Assembly (NCBI RefSeq): GCF_003264115.1
Contig: NZ_CP021912.1
Span: 124,001 to 188,000, forward strand
Source of the DNA: Erythrobacter sp. KY5
GTDB taxonomy: Bacteria > Pseudomonadota > Alphaproteobacteria > Sphingomonadales > Sphingomonadaceae
Length of the DNA: 64,000 bases
Direction of reading: 5' to 3'
Of this stretch, positions 38,702 to 47,494 are shown in pieces (position 1 is the stretch's first letter; each line of letters begins with the position of its first letter). Position numbers and translations under genes: made by a program. The notes beneath the pieces are model-generated. The model ran no database searches. It worked only from the letters and a program-made list of their open reading frames with translations, and was not told where the DNA came from.

Positions 38702-39037
38702 ATGTTCAAGCCTCTTCTCTTCCCCGTAATCGCCCTAGGCTGTGCTCTCGCCGCTTCTCCCGCTGCCGCTGAAGAAGTGACGACCTGGGTCGAATATGCC
38801 GATCTCAACCTCACCACCCCTGAAGGCCGTGCCGCGCTCGACAAGCGCCTCGAGATGGCTGCGCGCCGCCTGTGCAATGGCAACGCGGATTTCCGCAATG
38901 TGCGCGCCATGCAAAGTTACCGGCTCTGCGTTGCCGAAGCGCGGGCCAGCTATTCCGAACAGGTCCGGGTTGCCGTGGCGAAAGCCAATGGTCGCCGCGT
39001 CGCTGTCCTGTCGAGCGGGATCAACAATCCCGCCTGA
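38702..39037 (+). CDS. UrcA-family secreted protein
   Basis: A 111-residue protein with signal peptide ending 'AASPAAAEE'. The mature part matches the UrcA family ('VEYADLNLTTPEGRAALDKRLEMAARRLC'), with two cysteines likely disulphide-linked. These small periplasmic proteins are abundant in sphingomonads; function is unknown. The start is the ATG before the leader, with AGAAAGG upstream. A terminator follows at 39068-39096. Confidence 0.9.
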   Translation: MFKPLLFPVIALGCALAASPAAAEEVTTWVEYADLNLTTPEGRAALDKRLEMAARRLCNGNADFRNVRAMQSYRLCVAEARASYSEQVRVAVAKANGRRVAVLSSGINNPA

Positions 39038-39067
39038 CATCGCGGACTGCATATCGAAGCTTCAAAG

Positions 39068-39099
39068 GAGGCCGGTTGCCAGGCGCGACCGGCCTCTTT
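39068..39099 (+). terminator. intrinsic terminator after UrcA gene
   Basis: The arms GAGGCCGGT (39068-39076) and ACCGGCCTC (39088-39096) have an 11-base loop and are followed by TTTC and TATTTG. It lies between convergent UrcA and purT genes and may serve both. Confidence 0.75.
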
Positions 39100-40275
39100 C
39101 TATTTGTACGCGATCCGCACCATTGCAGCGGCTTTCGCTGCAAGTTCGCGGGCTTGGTCGGTATCGTCCCCCCGCGCAAGCGCGACGCCCATGCGGCGAT
39201 AGGGGCGCGTGGTCGGCTTTCCGAAAATGCGCACGTCAATCGCAGGATCTATGCCGAGCGCTGCATCCACCCCTTCGAATACGAAGTTCTCGCTGTCCCG
39301 GTCGGCGAGGATGACAGCCGATGCGCTCGGATATGCCGTGATCGCATCGGGCACCGGCAGCCCCAGGATCGCGCGGGCGTGCAGATCGAATTCCGACAGG
39401 TCCTGCCCTGCGCTGGTGACCATGCCGGTATCGTGCGGGCGAGGCGAGAGTTCGGAGAAGATCACCTCATCTGCGCGAACGAAGAACTCGACGCCGAACA
39501 GACCCCATCCCTTGCCCGAACCTTTGAGCGCCTCGACCACCTTGGCTGCCATCTCCTGAGCGGCACTCAGCGCGTCAGCCGACATCGCAGCGGGCTGCCA
39601 GCTTTCCTGATAATCGCCGCGCTCCTGCCGGTGGCCGATCGGTGGGCAAAAGGTGATGCCGTTCCTGTGACGAACAGTCAGCAGCGTGATCTCGTAATCG
39701 AAGTCGATGAACTGTTCGACGATCACCCGCGCGCGGTCGCCGCGCATATTGGCGCAGGCATAGTCCCACGCCTCTTCAAGCCCGGCTTCGCTTTCGACCT
39801 TGCTCTGCCCCTTGCCTGACGAGGACATGACCGGCTTGATCACGCAAGGAAAACCGGTGTGCCGGACAGCGGCGCAGACCTGTTCGAAATTCTCCGCATA
39901 GCGATAAAGCGAGGTGGCAAGGCCAAGCTCGCCCGCGGCAAGATCACGAATGGCATCGCGGTTCATGGTCAGCTGCGCGGCCCTCGCCGATGGGATTACG
40001 TTGAACCCCTCGCTCTCAAGATCGGCCAGCACTTCGGTCCGGATCGCCTCGATCTCGGGGACGATATGGTCGGGCCGGTGCCTCTCTACCGCTGCGCGCA
40101 GGGCGGCGCGATCGAGCATCGAGAACACCTCGCGCGCATCCGCGACCTGCATGGCGGGCGCATCGTCATAGGCGTCGCAGGCGATGACCCGCGCACCCAG
40201 GCGCTTTGCGGAGATGGTGAATTCGCGGCCAAGTTCGCCCGAGCCGAGAAGCAGGATCGTTGCAGTGTGAGACAT
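39100..40275 (-). CDS. purT: formate-dependent phosphoribosylglycinamide formyltransferase
   Basis: A 391-residue ATP-grasp enzyme. The N-terminal '[21 protein letters not shown]' is the PurT/PurK pre-ATP-grasp motif. '[14 protein letters not shown]' is the ATP-binding loop, and '[24 protein letters not shown]' carries the metal-binding Glu. It makes formyl-GAR from GAR, formate and ATP. With PurU nearby, a formate-based route to purines is encoded. No regulatory site is obvious. Confidence 0.95.
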   Translation of the reverse strand: MSHTATILLLGSGELGREFTISAKRLGARVIACDAYDDAPAMQVADAREVFSMLDRAALRAAVERHRPDHIVPEIEAIRTEVLADLESEGFNVIPSARAAQLTMNRDAIRDLAAGELGLATSLYRYAENFEQVCAAVRHTGFPCVIKPVMSSSGKGQSKVESEAGLEEAWDYACANMRGDRARVIVEQFIDFDYEITLLTVRHRNGITFCPPIGHRQERGDYQESWQPAAMSADALSAAQEMAAKVVEALKGSGKGWGLFGVEFFVRADEVIFSELSPRPHDTGMVTSAGQDLSEFDLHARAILGLPVPDAITAYPSASAVILADRDSENFVFEGVDAALGIDPAIDVRIFGKPTTRPYRRMGVALARGDDTDQARELAAKAAAMVRIAYK

Positions 40276-40320
40276 GACCTCACGCCTAGCGCCGCTGCGC
40301 GCGCGAGGGAAGCGGTCAGG

Positions 40321-41403
40321 TCATGCGCGTTTCTGGATGGCTGTTGCTGACGGACGCATGCGGGTGGTCTGGCCGCTTTGTTCGACAGCGCGCTGCACCG
40401 CCTCTTCCATCGCCCGCTCCATCGCATCACCGCTGATCACGGGGCTGGAGGTGCGGCAGATACCCGTCTGCATTCCCCCGCCTGCGCGGGCCATGACGAG
40501 GCCCAGTTCCGCCTGTCGCATGGTCCAGTCGACGCTTATCTCCGCGCGCGCTATCCCGGCACTGGCGGTGAGTTCGGATGCGCGCCCCGGCGATGCCATG
40601 GTCAGGCCCGCAAAGGTCTTGAGCACATCACTGGCCCAATCGCGCGCCTCACGCTGGCTCATCCCTCTCAAGAGCACGCCAAAGCGTTCATCGTCGAGCT
40701 GCGCGAGTTCGTGCGGCGGCGACGTCATGGTGCCGAGATAACGCGCAAAGCCCCAGCGGATTTCGTCTGCGGTGCTCTGACCATATTGCATGAAGATCGC
40801 GCGCATCCGGTCGATCGCAAAGATCGCGACCGAGGCAGGGCTATTCTCGTGATTGCGCGCCCCTGCGATCGTGGAGGAGAGCGAGGAACACAGAGCATGG
40901 CGATTGGCGAGGCCGGTGACGGGATCGCGGCTTGCCGGACTTGCTGCCCCGCCCGCAATCTCTCGTCCGATGGCCCTTACGGCCTCATGCTTTTCTTGGA
41001 CCGAGCGCAAGATGCCGATGGCCCCGCCGATGCCACTGCTGTCCCGGCCAACCGGGCGAAGATTGAGCGCGTACCAGTGCAGCTCGGCTTCGCTCTCGTC
41101 GTCAGCGTCGGTGTCCTCTTCTTGCGGTGCGGGCCGCGCAAATTCGATCCATTCGCGTCGTTCCTCAAACGCGAGGACGGATGAGCAATATCGCGACACA
41201 TCGGCAGCGAATTGAGGCGCTGCCAGATCGGCGACATGCGGCATCAATAGCAGCGAATTGAAGTCTATTCCCAATCGGCACGCGTTGGACGAGGTGTGGA
41301 TTATAAATCCATCGGCATCAATTCTGATGACGATATCCTCAGACGCGTTCTTGCCTTGGCCGTGCAATGCACAGCCCACAGATTCCTGAAATCCCATATC
41401 CAC
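40321..41403 (-). CDS. PAS-like/degenerate GGDEF-domain protein
   Basis: A 360-residue soluble protein. Residues about 20-140 look like a PAS sensor. The GGDEF domain begins at 'RDPVTGLANRHAL', but the signature loop reads 'QLDDERFG' in place of GG(D/E)EF, so cyclase activity is unlikely. It may bind GTP or act as a protein-interaction module. No EAL or phosphodiesterase domain is present. The start is GTG 41403 or ATG 41397; no clear ribosome binding site is visible. It lies 235 bp downstream of the PilZ-XRE gene on the same strand. Confidence 0.75.
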   Translation of the reverse strand: MDMGFQESVGCALHGQGKNASEDIVIRIDADGFIIHTSSNACRLGIDFNSLLLMPHVADLAAPQFAADVSRYCSSVLAFEERREWIEFARPAPQEEDTDADDESEAELHWYALNLRPVGRDSSGIGGAIGILRSVQEKHEAVRAIGREIAGGAASPASRDPVTGLANRHALCSSLSSTIAGARNHENSPASVAIFAIDRMRAIFMQYGQSTADEIRWGFARYLGTMTSPPHELAQLDDERFGVLLRGMSQREARDWASDVLKTFAGLTMASPGRASELTASAGIARAEISVDWTMRQAELGLVMARAGGGMQTGICRTSSPVISGDAMERAMEEAVQRAVEQSGQTTRMRPSATAIQKRA

Positions 41404-41638
41404 GTGACAGCCCCCGGTGGTTTGCGACCGTTTGAGTCAATCCGTTTCCCGTCACACGCAATGGTTAGCAAACGCGCGCGATATAAATAGTCGAGATTTC
41501 CCCTTACTCGCTATGTACTCGCACTTATAGAGTTAACCTTGTTATATTACGCAACTAAAAAACGAATCAACGTCAATAATCATTTACCATAAGATTGACC
41601 GATTGGTAGATTTAGTATTCGCAATATAAGTATCTCGC
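41404..41638. other. AT-rich intergenic region upstream of degenerate GGDEF gene
   Basis: The stretch 41480-41640 is strikingly AT-rich relative to its flanks and contains several TATAAT-like words, so it probably carries the promoter of the GGDEF-like gene. No hairpin or gene is evident. Confidence 0.4.
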
Positions 41639-42355
41639 TCAAAGATCGATGGATATGCGAACATTCGATGGATCTGCGCCGAATTGAGCCGCGATCCTTT
41701 GGCGGCATTCTTCGACCAGTGCGCCTGCCGGCGTGCCGCCTGCGACCTCCATCAGGTCTTCGCTCGTCACGCCCAGAACATCCGCGATCGCGCCGATCCG
41801 TTCGGGCAGCGGACGCGCCTTGTCCTTCTCCCATGCCCAGACGGTCGGCTTGCTCACGCAAAGCGCATCGGCAACCTGGGCGAGGGTCAAACCGCGCTCG
41901 CGCCTCAGGGTGTTGAGCCGTTTGCCCAGCCCCGACTGCCCGAAACCCGAACGCGCGCCCGGATCAACTGGCATGGTCCGTGCCGGCGCGCCCTGCGGCG
42001 GAGAAGCGGCATCAGCCCCGAACCCACCGCGCAATTGCGCCGCCGCCAGCGCCGCTTCGCCAAGCGCCTGTTCGAAGGCGCAGCCGTAAAGCTCACCGCT
42101 CTGCCATACGATCTCTGCGCCGACCGGGCCAAGTTCAGGCAGGTCGATCGAAAGCACTTCGCCCACATTGAGCGGCAGGCCGGTCTGAAGCAGAAGCCCG
42201 GCAGCCGAGATATTGTGCACGGTGACATTGGCGCTCGCCCCGCCGGGCAAGGAGCCGCTCGTTTCCAGATAGAGCGAACGGCGCGAGTGACGCCGACCTT
42301 CCGCCGCTTCGGGCGATGGCGGGAGGTGAGCCTGGATGGGGCCTTGTTGCGACAT
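41639..42355 (-). CDS. PilZ domain fused to XRE-type helix-turn-helix
   Basis: A 238-residue protein. Residues about 20-110 form a PilZ domain with both c-di-GMP-binding motifs, 'RRHSRR' (21-26) and 'NISAAG' (48-53). Residues about 143-200 are a Cro/C1-type HTH ('LGKRLNTLRRERGLTLAQVADALCVSKPTVWAWEKDKARPLP'). The pairing suggests a transcription factor whose DNA binding responds to c-di-GMP. AGGAG lies 10 bases before the ATG but sits inside a small hairpin (42365-42380). The GGDEF-like gene downstream is a plausible functional partner. Confidence 0.85.
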   Translation of the reverse strand: MSQQGPIQAHLPPSPEAAEGRRHSRRSLYLETSGSLPGGASANVTVHNISAAGLLLQTGLPLNVGEVLSIDLPELGPVGAEIVWQSGELYGCAFEQALGEAALAAAQLRGGFGADAASPPQGAPARTMPVDPGARSGFGQSGLGKRLNTLRRERGLTLAQVADALCVSKPTVWAWEKDKARPLPERIGAIADVLGVTSEDLMEVAGGTPAGALVEECRQRIAAQFGADPSNVRISIDL

Positions 42356-42364
42356 GTAAGTAAA

Positions 42365-42380
42365 GCTCCTGTAACGGAGC
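42365..42380 (-). promoter_or_regulatory. hairpin masking the Shine-Dalgarno of the PilZ-XRE gene
   Basis: On the transcript, GCTCC (42380-42376) pairs with GGAGC (42369-42365), with a 6-base loop. The second arm contains most of the AGGAG ribosome binding site of the gene starting at 42355. This could limit translation until the hairpin opens (temperature or a binding factor). The stem is short. Confidence 0.4.
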
Positions 42381-42488
42381 CTTACGATCCGGCCACAAGA
42401 GTAAACGTGGTCTTATCAAATATGCTTAACAGCGATGAAAAGCCTTACTCGCGGTGTGAAGCGTTAGGCGCGCTGTTAAAGCGACAGC

Positions 42489-43772
42489 CTATTCCTCTGC
42501 ATCGAGACCATAAGCCGTGTGCAGCACGCGCACGGCAAGCTCGGTTTCGTCCTCGTCGATCATCACGCTGACCTTGATTTCAGAGGTCGAGATCGCCTGA
42601 ATGTTGATCCCGCGATCGCTGAGCGCACGGAACATGGTCGAGGCGACGCCCGCATGGCTTTTCATCCCGACACCCACGACGCTGATCTTGGCGATCTTGC
42701 TGTCGGTGATGATACGGTTGAACCCGATCTCCTCGCGCCTGTCCTCCAGCAGCGCCTGCGCGCGCGCAAGGTCGGCCTGCGGGACGGTGAAGGTCACGTC
42801 GGTCTCGCCCTTGTCGCGTCCGACGTTCTGGATGATCATGTCGACATTGATCGAGGCATCGGCAAGCGGCTCGAAAATATGTGCCACCGCGCCCGGTTTG
42901 TCAGGCACGCGGGTGAGGATGACCTTCGCCTCATTCTTGTCGTGGGCAATACCGGTCACAAGCTGGCGTTCCATTTCGCCTCTCTCCACCATTTGGTCCA
43001 TTTCTTCATCCGAGACGATCAGCGTTCCCGGAAGGTCGTCTGCTAGCGCTGCACCGTCATCGACGAAGCTCGACAGCACCTGGATGCGCACGCCCGCTTT
43101 CATTGCGAGCCCGACCGAGCGGGTCTGAAGCACCTTGGCCCCGACGCTCGCCAGTTCGAGCATTTCCTCATAGGTCACCGCCTTCAGCTTGCGCGCCTTG
43201 GCAACGATGCGCGGGTCGGTGGTGTAGACACCGTCGACATCGGTGTAGATGTCGCAGCGATCCGCCTTCACCGCCGCCGCAACCGCGACTGCAGAAGTGT
43301 CCGAACCCCCGCGCCCCAGCGTCGAGATACGGCCTTCATCGGTGATGCCCTGAAAGCCGGGCACGACCGCGATTTCTCCCGCTTCCAGCCGCGCGACCAT
43401 ATCGGGCGCGTCGATACTGGCAATGCGCGCCTTGGCGTGGGCTCCCTCGGTCTTGACCGGAAGCTGCCAGCCAAGCCAGCTGCGCGCCTTGTGCCCAAGC
43501 GATTGCAGCGTAAGCGCGAGAAGCCCGGAAGTCACCTGTTCGCCGCTCGAGACAACGACGTCATATTCCGCCGGATCGTAAAGCGCGTTTGCCTCGCGGC
43601 AGAAGTTCACCAGCCGGTCCGTCTCGCCCGCCATCGCGCTGACGACAACCGCAACTTCGTTAGCCTCGCCGTTCCTGCCCACGGCCTGCGCGCGCACGAT
43701 ATTGGCGACGCGCCGAATGCGTTCGGTCCCGGCCATCGACGTGCCGCCGAATTTCATCACTACTCGCGCCAA
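42489..43772 (-). CDS. lysC: aspartate kinase
   Basis: A 427-residue enzyme opening with 'KFGGTSMAG' (residues 8-16), the nucleotide-binding signature. 'GRGGSDTSAVAVAAAVKADRCDIYTDVDGVYTTDP' covers the aspartate and phosphate sites. Two C-terminal ACT domains ('ILTRVPDKPG', 'ISVVGVGMKSHAGV') bind lysine/threonine for feedback control. It catalyses the first step to Lys, Thr, Met and diaminopimelate. The gene diverges from ubiG. Confidence 0.96.
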   Translation of the reverse strand: MARVVMKFGGTSMAGTERIRRVANIVRAQAVGRNGEANEVAVVVSAMAGETDRLVNFCREANALYDPAEYDVVVSSGEQVTSGLLALTLQSLGHKARSWLGWQLPVKTEGAHAKARIASIDAPDMVARLEAGEIAVVPGFQGITDEGRISTLGRGGSDTSAVAVAAAVKADRCDIYTDVDGVYTTDPRIVAKARKLKAVTYEEMLELASVGAKVLQTRSVGLAMKAGVRIQVLSSFVDDGAALADDLPGTLIVSDEEMDQMVERGEMERQLVTGIAHDKNEAKVILTRVPDKPGAVAHIFEPLADASINVDMIIQNVGRDKGETDVTFTVPQADLARAQALLEDRREEIGFNRIITDSKIAKISVVGVGMKSHAGVASTMFRALSDRGINIQAISTSEIKVSVMIDEDETELAVRVLHTAYGLDAEE

Positions 43773-43842
43773 GCTCGTCTCGCTCCTTTTCGTGAGTGAG
43801 GTGACAGTGGTGTGTTCGAATTGGCGCTGCTAACGGGGGTGA

Positions 43843-44604
43843 ATGGGAAACGCAAACGCAGATACCAATGATCGCTCCAAAGCGAGCGGTGTTACCATCC
43901 GCCCCGAAGAGGCCGCTTTCTTCGCCGATCTTGCCAAGGATTGGTGGAACCCAAAGGGCAAGATGGCGAGCCTGCACGAGGTGAACCCGGTGCGGCTGGG
44001 CTTCATCCGATCGGCCATCGACGCGCATTGGCAGGGCGATGAACGCGATATTCGCCCGCTCAAGGGCAAGAGCGCGCTCGATATCGGATGCGGCGCAGGC
44101 CTCGTGTGCGAGCCGCTCGCACGGCTGGGCGCGGAGGTCACTGGCGTCGATGCAGCCGCCGACAATGTCGCAGCCGCCAGTGCCCATGCCGAGGCAAGCG
44201 GGCTCGACATCCGCTACATGGCGGGAGAGGTCGCGGGGTTGAATATCGGAACCTTCGATCTTGTCACCGCACTCGAAGTAATCGAGCATGTCGCCGACAA
44301 GCAAGCGTTCCTCAAAGACGTGACCGAGCGTGTTGCTCCCGGCGGCTTGCTGGTGATCTCGACCCCCAATCGCACCGCGGCATCGCGCCTGCTGCTGGTC
44401 GGCGCGGCCGAAGCGGTGGGCTATGTCCCCAAGGGCACGCACCATTGGGACGATTTCATCATGCCCGAAGAGCTCGACGTGATGCTGTCGGAATTCGGCT
44501 TCGAAGTAACCGAGCGGCGCGGCATCGCCTGGCGACCGGGCAAAGGCCTGCACCTGTCAGACGATGAGAGCCTGAATTACATCGTGAGCGCGCGGCGCGT
44601 TTGA
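43843..44604 (+). CDS. ubiG: ubiquinone biosynthesis O-methyltransferase
   Basis: A 253-residue class I SAM methyltransferase. 'ALDIGCGAGLVCEPLARLGAEVTGVD' is motif I to motif II, and the UbiG-specific 'WWNPKGKMASLHEVNPVR' and 'GTHHWDDFI' are present. It methylates both hydroxyls during ubiquinone synthesis, peripherally at the membrane. The ATG at 43843 follows GGGGGTG. It converges on glpQ with a 7-bp gap. Confidence 0.95.
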   Translation: MGNANADTNDRSKASGVTIRPEEAAFFADLAKDWWNPKGKMASLHEVNPVRLGFIRSAIDAHWQGDERDIRPLKGKSALDIGCGAGLVCEPLARLGAEVTGVDAAADNVAAASAHAEASGLDIRYMAGEVAGLNIGTFDLVTALEVIEHVADKQAFLKDVTERVAPGGLLVISTPNRTAASRLLLVGAAEAVGYVPKGTHHWDDFIMPEELDVMLSEFGFEVTERRGIAWRPGKGLHLSDDESLNYIVSARRV

Positions 44605-44611
44605 CGCTCGA

Positions 44612-45661
44612 TCACTCGGCATCCTCGCCGAGCATCGCGACAAATTCCGCCACATTATCGACGAAGAACCCGTCGGCACCGGTCGCGATGGCTGCGCGCC
44701 AGAGCATTTTGTATTGACCATCCGCTGAAGGACCGCCCTCGCCCTGCAGGCTTGCGGGAAGGAACCCGTTCTCCTTGCGCAGCGTCCATGGGTGGACCCT
44801 CAGGCCCTGCGCATGAGCATCGGCGACCAGCGCGGTCGGCTGCATGGTCTGAGGGTCGAGCACGTGGCCAAGCCAGGGGCCGATCCCGTCGGCATATTGC
44901 GCCACTTCCTCAAGCCCCGACGGCGTGAGGATATCGCTCCAGCGCATTTCGGGCTCGTCATAGGGGCCGCCTTCGGAGCTGATCAGCAAGACCAGCGGCG
45001 TATCGACGCGCGCGTTGAGGCGTTGCAGCGGTCCGACTTCGAAGATCTGGACGAACACCCGCGCATCGGCCCCGTCGAGATCGGCAGAACGAAGCTCGCG
45101 CACCATCAGGTCGATCATGTCGATCCCCTCCTGCTCAAGCATGAGCGTGGGATGCTTGAGTTCGGGATAGATGCCGATTTCGCGCCCGGTCTCGGCCTCC
45201 TTGGCGCGGACGAGCTGGACGATCTCGGCAAAGGTCGGGACCTGATACAGACCGTTATAGGTCGCGCTTGCCGGGCGGATATTGCCGACCCGTTCGCGGG
45301 CGCGCAGCGTGCGCAGTTCGGCCAGCGTGAAATCTTCGGAGAACCAGCCGGCGACCTGCCTTCCCTCGACATTCTTGGTCCGGCGGCGGTCTTCGAATTC
45401 CTCGCGGCTCGCAACATCGGTCGTGCCGGAAAGTTCGTTTTCGTGCCGCGCGACCAGCGCGAGGTCCTTGGTAACGACAAGGTCTGGCTCGATGTAATCC
45501 GCACCCTGATCGATCGCGAGCTCATAAGCGGCTAGCGTGTGTTCGGGCCGCTCACCGCTCGACCCGCGATGCGCGATGATGAGCGGGTCAGCCTGCGCAA
45601 AGGCTGGCGAGGTAACAACGAGAGCGGCTGCAAGCGCGCTCAGGATAATGCTGCGGACCAT
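44612..45661 (-). CDS. glpQ: glycerophosphodiester phosphodiesterase, secreted
   Basis: A 349-residue protein with a signal peptide ('MVRSIILSALAAALVVTSPAFAQA'). The GDPD motif 'IAHRGSSGERPEHTLAAYELAIDQGADYIEPDLVVTKD' carries the catalytic His/Arg and metal-binding Glu/Asp. It hydrolyses glycerophosphodiesters to glycerol-3-phosphate in the periplasm. AAGGAAGA precedes the ATG. The start lies inside the last 22 bp of the upstream Spx-like gene, so both are co-transcribed. Confidence 0.93.
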   Translation of the reverse strand: MVRSIILSALAAALVVTSPAFAQADPLIIAHRGSSGERPEHTLAAYELAIDQGADYIEPDLVVTKDLALVARHENELSGTTDVASREEFEDRRRTKNVEGRQVAGWFSEDFTLAELRTLRARERVGNIRPASATYNGLYQVPTFAEIVQLVRAKEAETGREIGIYPELKHPTLMLEQEGIDMIDLMVRELRSADLDGADARVFVQIFEVGPLQRLNARVDTPLVLLISSEGGPYDEPEMRWSDILTPSGLEEVAQYADGIGPWLGHVLDPQTMQPTALVADAHAQGLRVHPWTLRKENGFLPASLQGEGGPSADGQYKMLWRAAIATGADGFFVDNVAEFVAMLGEDAE

Positions 45662-45990
45662 TCGTCTTCCTTGAAACCGACCAGAATAGTGTTCGAGTGC
45701 TCGACCACTGGCCGCTTGATCATGGAGGGGTGCTGAACCAGCAAAGCGACAGCCTCGTGACTGTCAGCCGCAGCCGCTTTTTCGGCGTCGGTCAGCTTGC
45801 GATAGGTCGTGCCGCGCTTGTTGAGCACGGTGTCTACGCCTTTCGCCTCGATCCAGCTGGCGAGCTTGTCTGCGTCCGCGCCTTCCTTCTTGTAGTCGTG
45901 GAAGGTGTATTCGTGGCCGTTGGCCTCAAGCCATTTGCGCGCCTTCTTGACCGTGTCGCAATTAGGGATGCCGTAGAGGTGGATCGTCAT
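45640..45990 (-). CDS. ArsC/Spx/YffB-family thioredoxin-fold protein
   Basis: A 116-residue thioredoxin-like protein. 'HLYGIPNCDTVKKARKWL' holds a single cysteine (Cys11), and 'LNKRGTTYRKL' and 'HPSMIKRPVV' complete the ArsC/Spx core. The pattern fits the YffB subgroup rather than proven arsenate reductases; no ars genes are near. The ATG at 45990 is chosen over a long upstream frame that runs through a repeat element. The 3' end overlaps glpQ. Confidence 0.9.
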   Translation of the reverse strand: MTIHLYGIPNCDTVKKARKWLEANGHEYTFHDYKKEGADADKLASWIEAKGVDTVLNKRGTTYRKLTDAEKAAAADSHEAVALLVQHPSMIKRPVVEHSNTILVGFKEDEWSAALS

Positions 45991-45998
45991 GGATTTCT

Positions 45999-46106
45999 CG
46001 TCATTGCGAGCGACCGCAAGGTCGCGCGGCAATCCATGGCCGGACCTCACGTCCATCGCGGTCGGTCCATGAATTGCTTCGTCGCTGGCGCTCCTCGCAA
46101 TGACGA
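45999..46106. repeat. palindromic dispersed repeat (REP/MITE-like)
   Basis: A 108-bp element bounded by CGTCATTGCGAG (45999-46010) and its exact complement CTCGCAATGACG (46095-46106). Inside are smaller partial inverted segments around GCAATCCATG and CATGAATTGC. From memory this sequence type is scattered in many alphaproteobacterial genomes. It sits between the ruvC stop and the Spx-like gene start, and would fold into a long hairpin on the transcript. Confidence 0.75.
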
Positions 46107-46115
46107 CTGGTGGGG

Positions 46116-46589
46116 TCAAGAGCGCGGGCTCAGATGCGCATCGGCTATCGCCACCGCGAGCGCATCGGCAGCATCGCTGCCGGCAAGCTGGACGCCGGGA
46201 AGCAGGACCTTGATCATGGCAGCAACCTGGGCCTTGTCGGCAGCGCCTGTTCCCACGGTCGCCTTCTTCACCAGCCGCGCTGCGTGTTCGTTGACGGTAA
46301 GCCCAGCCGCGCCACATGCGGACAGCACCGCGCCGCGGGCCTGCGCGAGCTTGAGCGTCGACTTTGCGTTCTCGTTGACAAAGACCTCCTCACACGCCGC
46401 GCGGTCTGGCCCGTGAGCGGCTATTACTTCGGCTATTCCGTTCAAAAGCACCGCTAGCCGCTCAGCCATCGGTGTCTTCGCATTGGTCTTTATCTGTCCG
46501 TTGGCGATGTGCGACAGGCGCGAACCTTCGACGCGGATCACCCCCCAGCCCGTGCATGTGAGCGATGGGTCGAGGCCCAGGATAATCAC
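46116..46589 (-). CDS. ruvC: Holliday junction endonuclease RuvC
   Basis: A 157-residue resolvase. From GTG 46589 the protein begins 'MIILGLDPSLTCTGWG', with catalytic Asp7. The acidic 'CEEVF' and 'SDAADALAVAIADAH' supply the remaining metal ligands. It cleaves Holliday junctions with RuvAB, but ruvA and ruvB do not follow here. An in-frame start to 46628 is open but not family-like and overlaps the small upstream ORF. Confidence 0.92.
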   Translation of the reverse strand: MIILGLDPSLTCTGWGVIRVEGSRLSHIANGQIKTNAKTPMAERLAVLLNGIAEVIAAHGPDRAACEEVFVNENAKSTLKLAQARGAVLSACGAAGLTVNEHAARLVKKATVGTGAADKAQVAAMIKVLLPGVQLAGSDAADALAVAIADAHLSPRS

Positions 46590-46593
46590 GCGG

Positions 46594-46686
46594 TCAAAGC
46601 CCCACCATCCAGCCGAGTCGCCACGCAATCGCGAGCAGAAAAGCCGCGCCCAGCATCAGCGCATAGAACCATTCGCGCCAGGTCAT
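46594..46686 (-). CDS. putative 30-residue single-pass membrane protein
   Basis: A short frame between yebC and ruvC: 'MTWREWFYALMLGAAFLLAIA' followed by 'WRLGWMVGL'. It has one strongly hydrophobic helix flanked by aromatic and charged residues, typical of small membrane proteins. Its ATG lies 8 bp after the yebC stop, and its own stop is 4 bp before the ruvC GTG, so it fits tightly in the operon. The ribosome binding site is weak. Confidence 0.45.
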   Translation of the reverse strand: MTWREWFYALMLGAAFLLAIAWRLGWMVGL

Positions 46687-46694
46687 GAGCCGAC

Positions 46695-47441
46695 TTACGC
46701 GTCGAGCTTCTCCATCACTTCATCGCTGATTTCGTAATTGCCCCAGACAGTCTGCACGTCGTCATCGTCTTCGAGCGCATCGATGAGTTTCAGGAGCGTG
46801 CCCGCGCCCTTTTCGTCCATCTCGACGGTGAGGTTGGGCTTCCACGCAAGCTTGACCTCCTTCGCCTCGCCAAGCGCTTTTTCAAGGTTCGACGACACTT
46901 CGTGCAAGTCTTCGGCAGCGGTCCAGATCTCGTGACCGTCATCCGACGATGCGATGTCTTCCGCGCCCGCTTCCAGAGCGGCTTCGAGAACCTTCTCCTC
47001 ATCGCCTGCTTCGGGTCCGTATTCGATATAGCCAAGGCGTTCGAAGCCATGAGCGACAGAACCTTCGGTGCCGAGATTGCCGCCATTCTTGCTGAAGGCG
47101 GTGCGAACGGCGGTGGCGGTGCGGTTGCGATTGTCGGTCAGCGCCTCGACGATGATCGCGCTGCCGCCGGGGCCATAGCCTTCGTAGCGCACCTCTTCAT
47201 AGTTCTCGCCATCTGCCGCGCTCGCCTTGTCGATTGCGCGCTGGATGTTGTCCTTGGGCATGGACTGCCCCTTCGCGGTGTTGATCGCGAGGCGCAGGCG
47301 GGGGTTCATATCAGGATCGGGCGTACCCATCTTGGCAGCGACCGTGATTTCGCGGCTCAGCTTGCTGAAAAGGTTGGAACGCTTCTTATCTTGTGCACCT
47401 TTGCGGTGCATGATGTTCTTGAATTTGGAATGGCCTGCCAT
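46695..47441 (-). CDS. yebC: YebC/PmpR-family regulator/translation factor
   Basis: A 248-residue protein with the full family signature: '[32 protein letters not shown]', '[12 protein letters not shown]' and '[24 protein letters not shown]'. Family members were described as DNA-binding regulators and more recently as ribosome-associated factors easing polyproline stalls. The gene heads the yebC-smORF-ruvC group, as often in bacteria. Confidence 0.95.
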   Translation of the reverse strand: MAGHSKFKNIMHRKGAQDKKRSNLFSKLSREITVAAKMGTPDPDMNPRLRLAINTAKGQSMPKDNIQRAIDKASAADGENYEEVRYEGYGPGGSAIIVEALTDNRNRTATAVRTAFSKNGGNLGTEGSVAHGFERLGYIEYGPEAGDEEKVLEAALEAGAEDIASSDDGHEIWTAAEDLHEVSSNLEKALGEAKEVKLAWKPNLTVEMDEKGAGTLLKLIDALEDDDDVQTVWGNYEISDEVMEKLDA

Positions 47442-47494
47442 GGAAAATCTTTTGCTTCGCTTGTGCTGGAATTAAGAGCCGTCCCATTAGCCTT

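Noticed and set aside
45640-46317. 225-codon version of the Spx-like protein
   Set aside because: The N-terminal half is translated from the palindromic repeat and the ruvC end; the conserved protein begins at the ATG at 45990.
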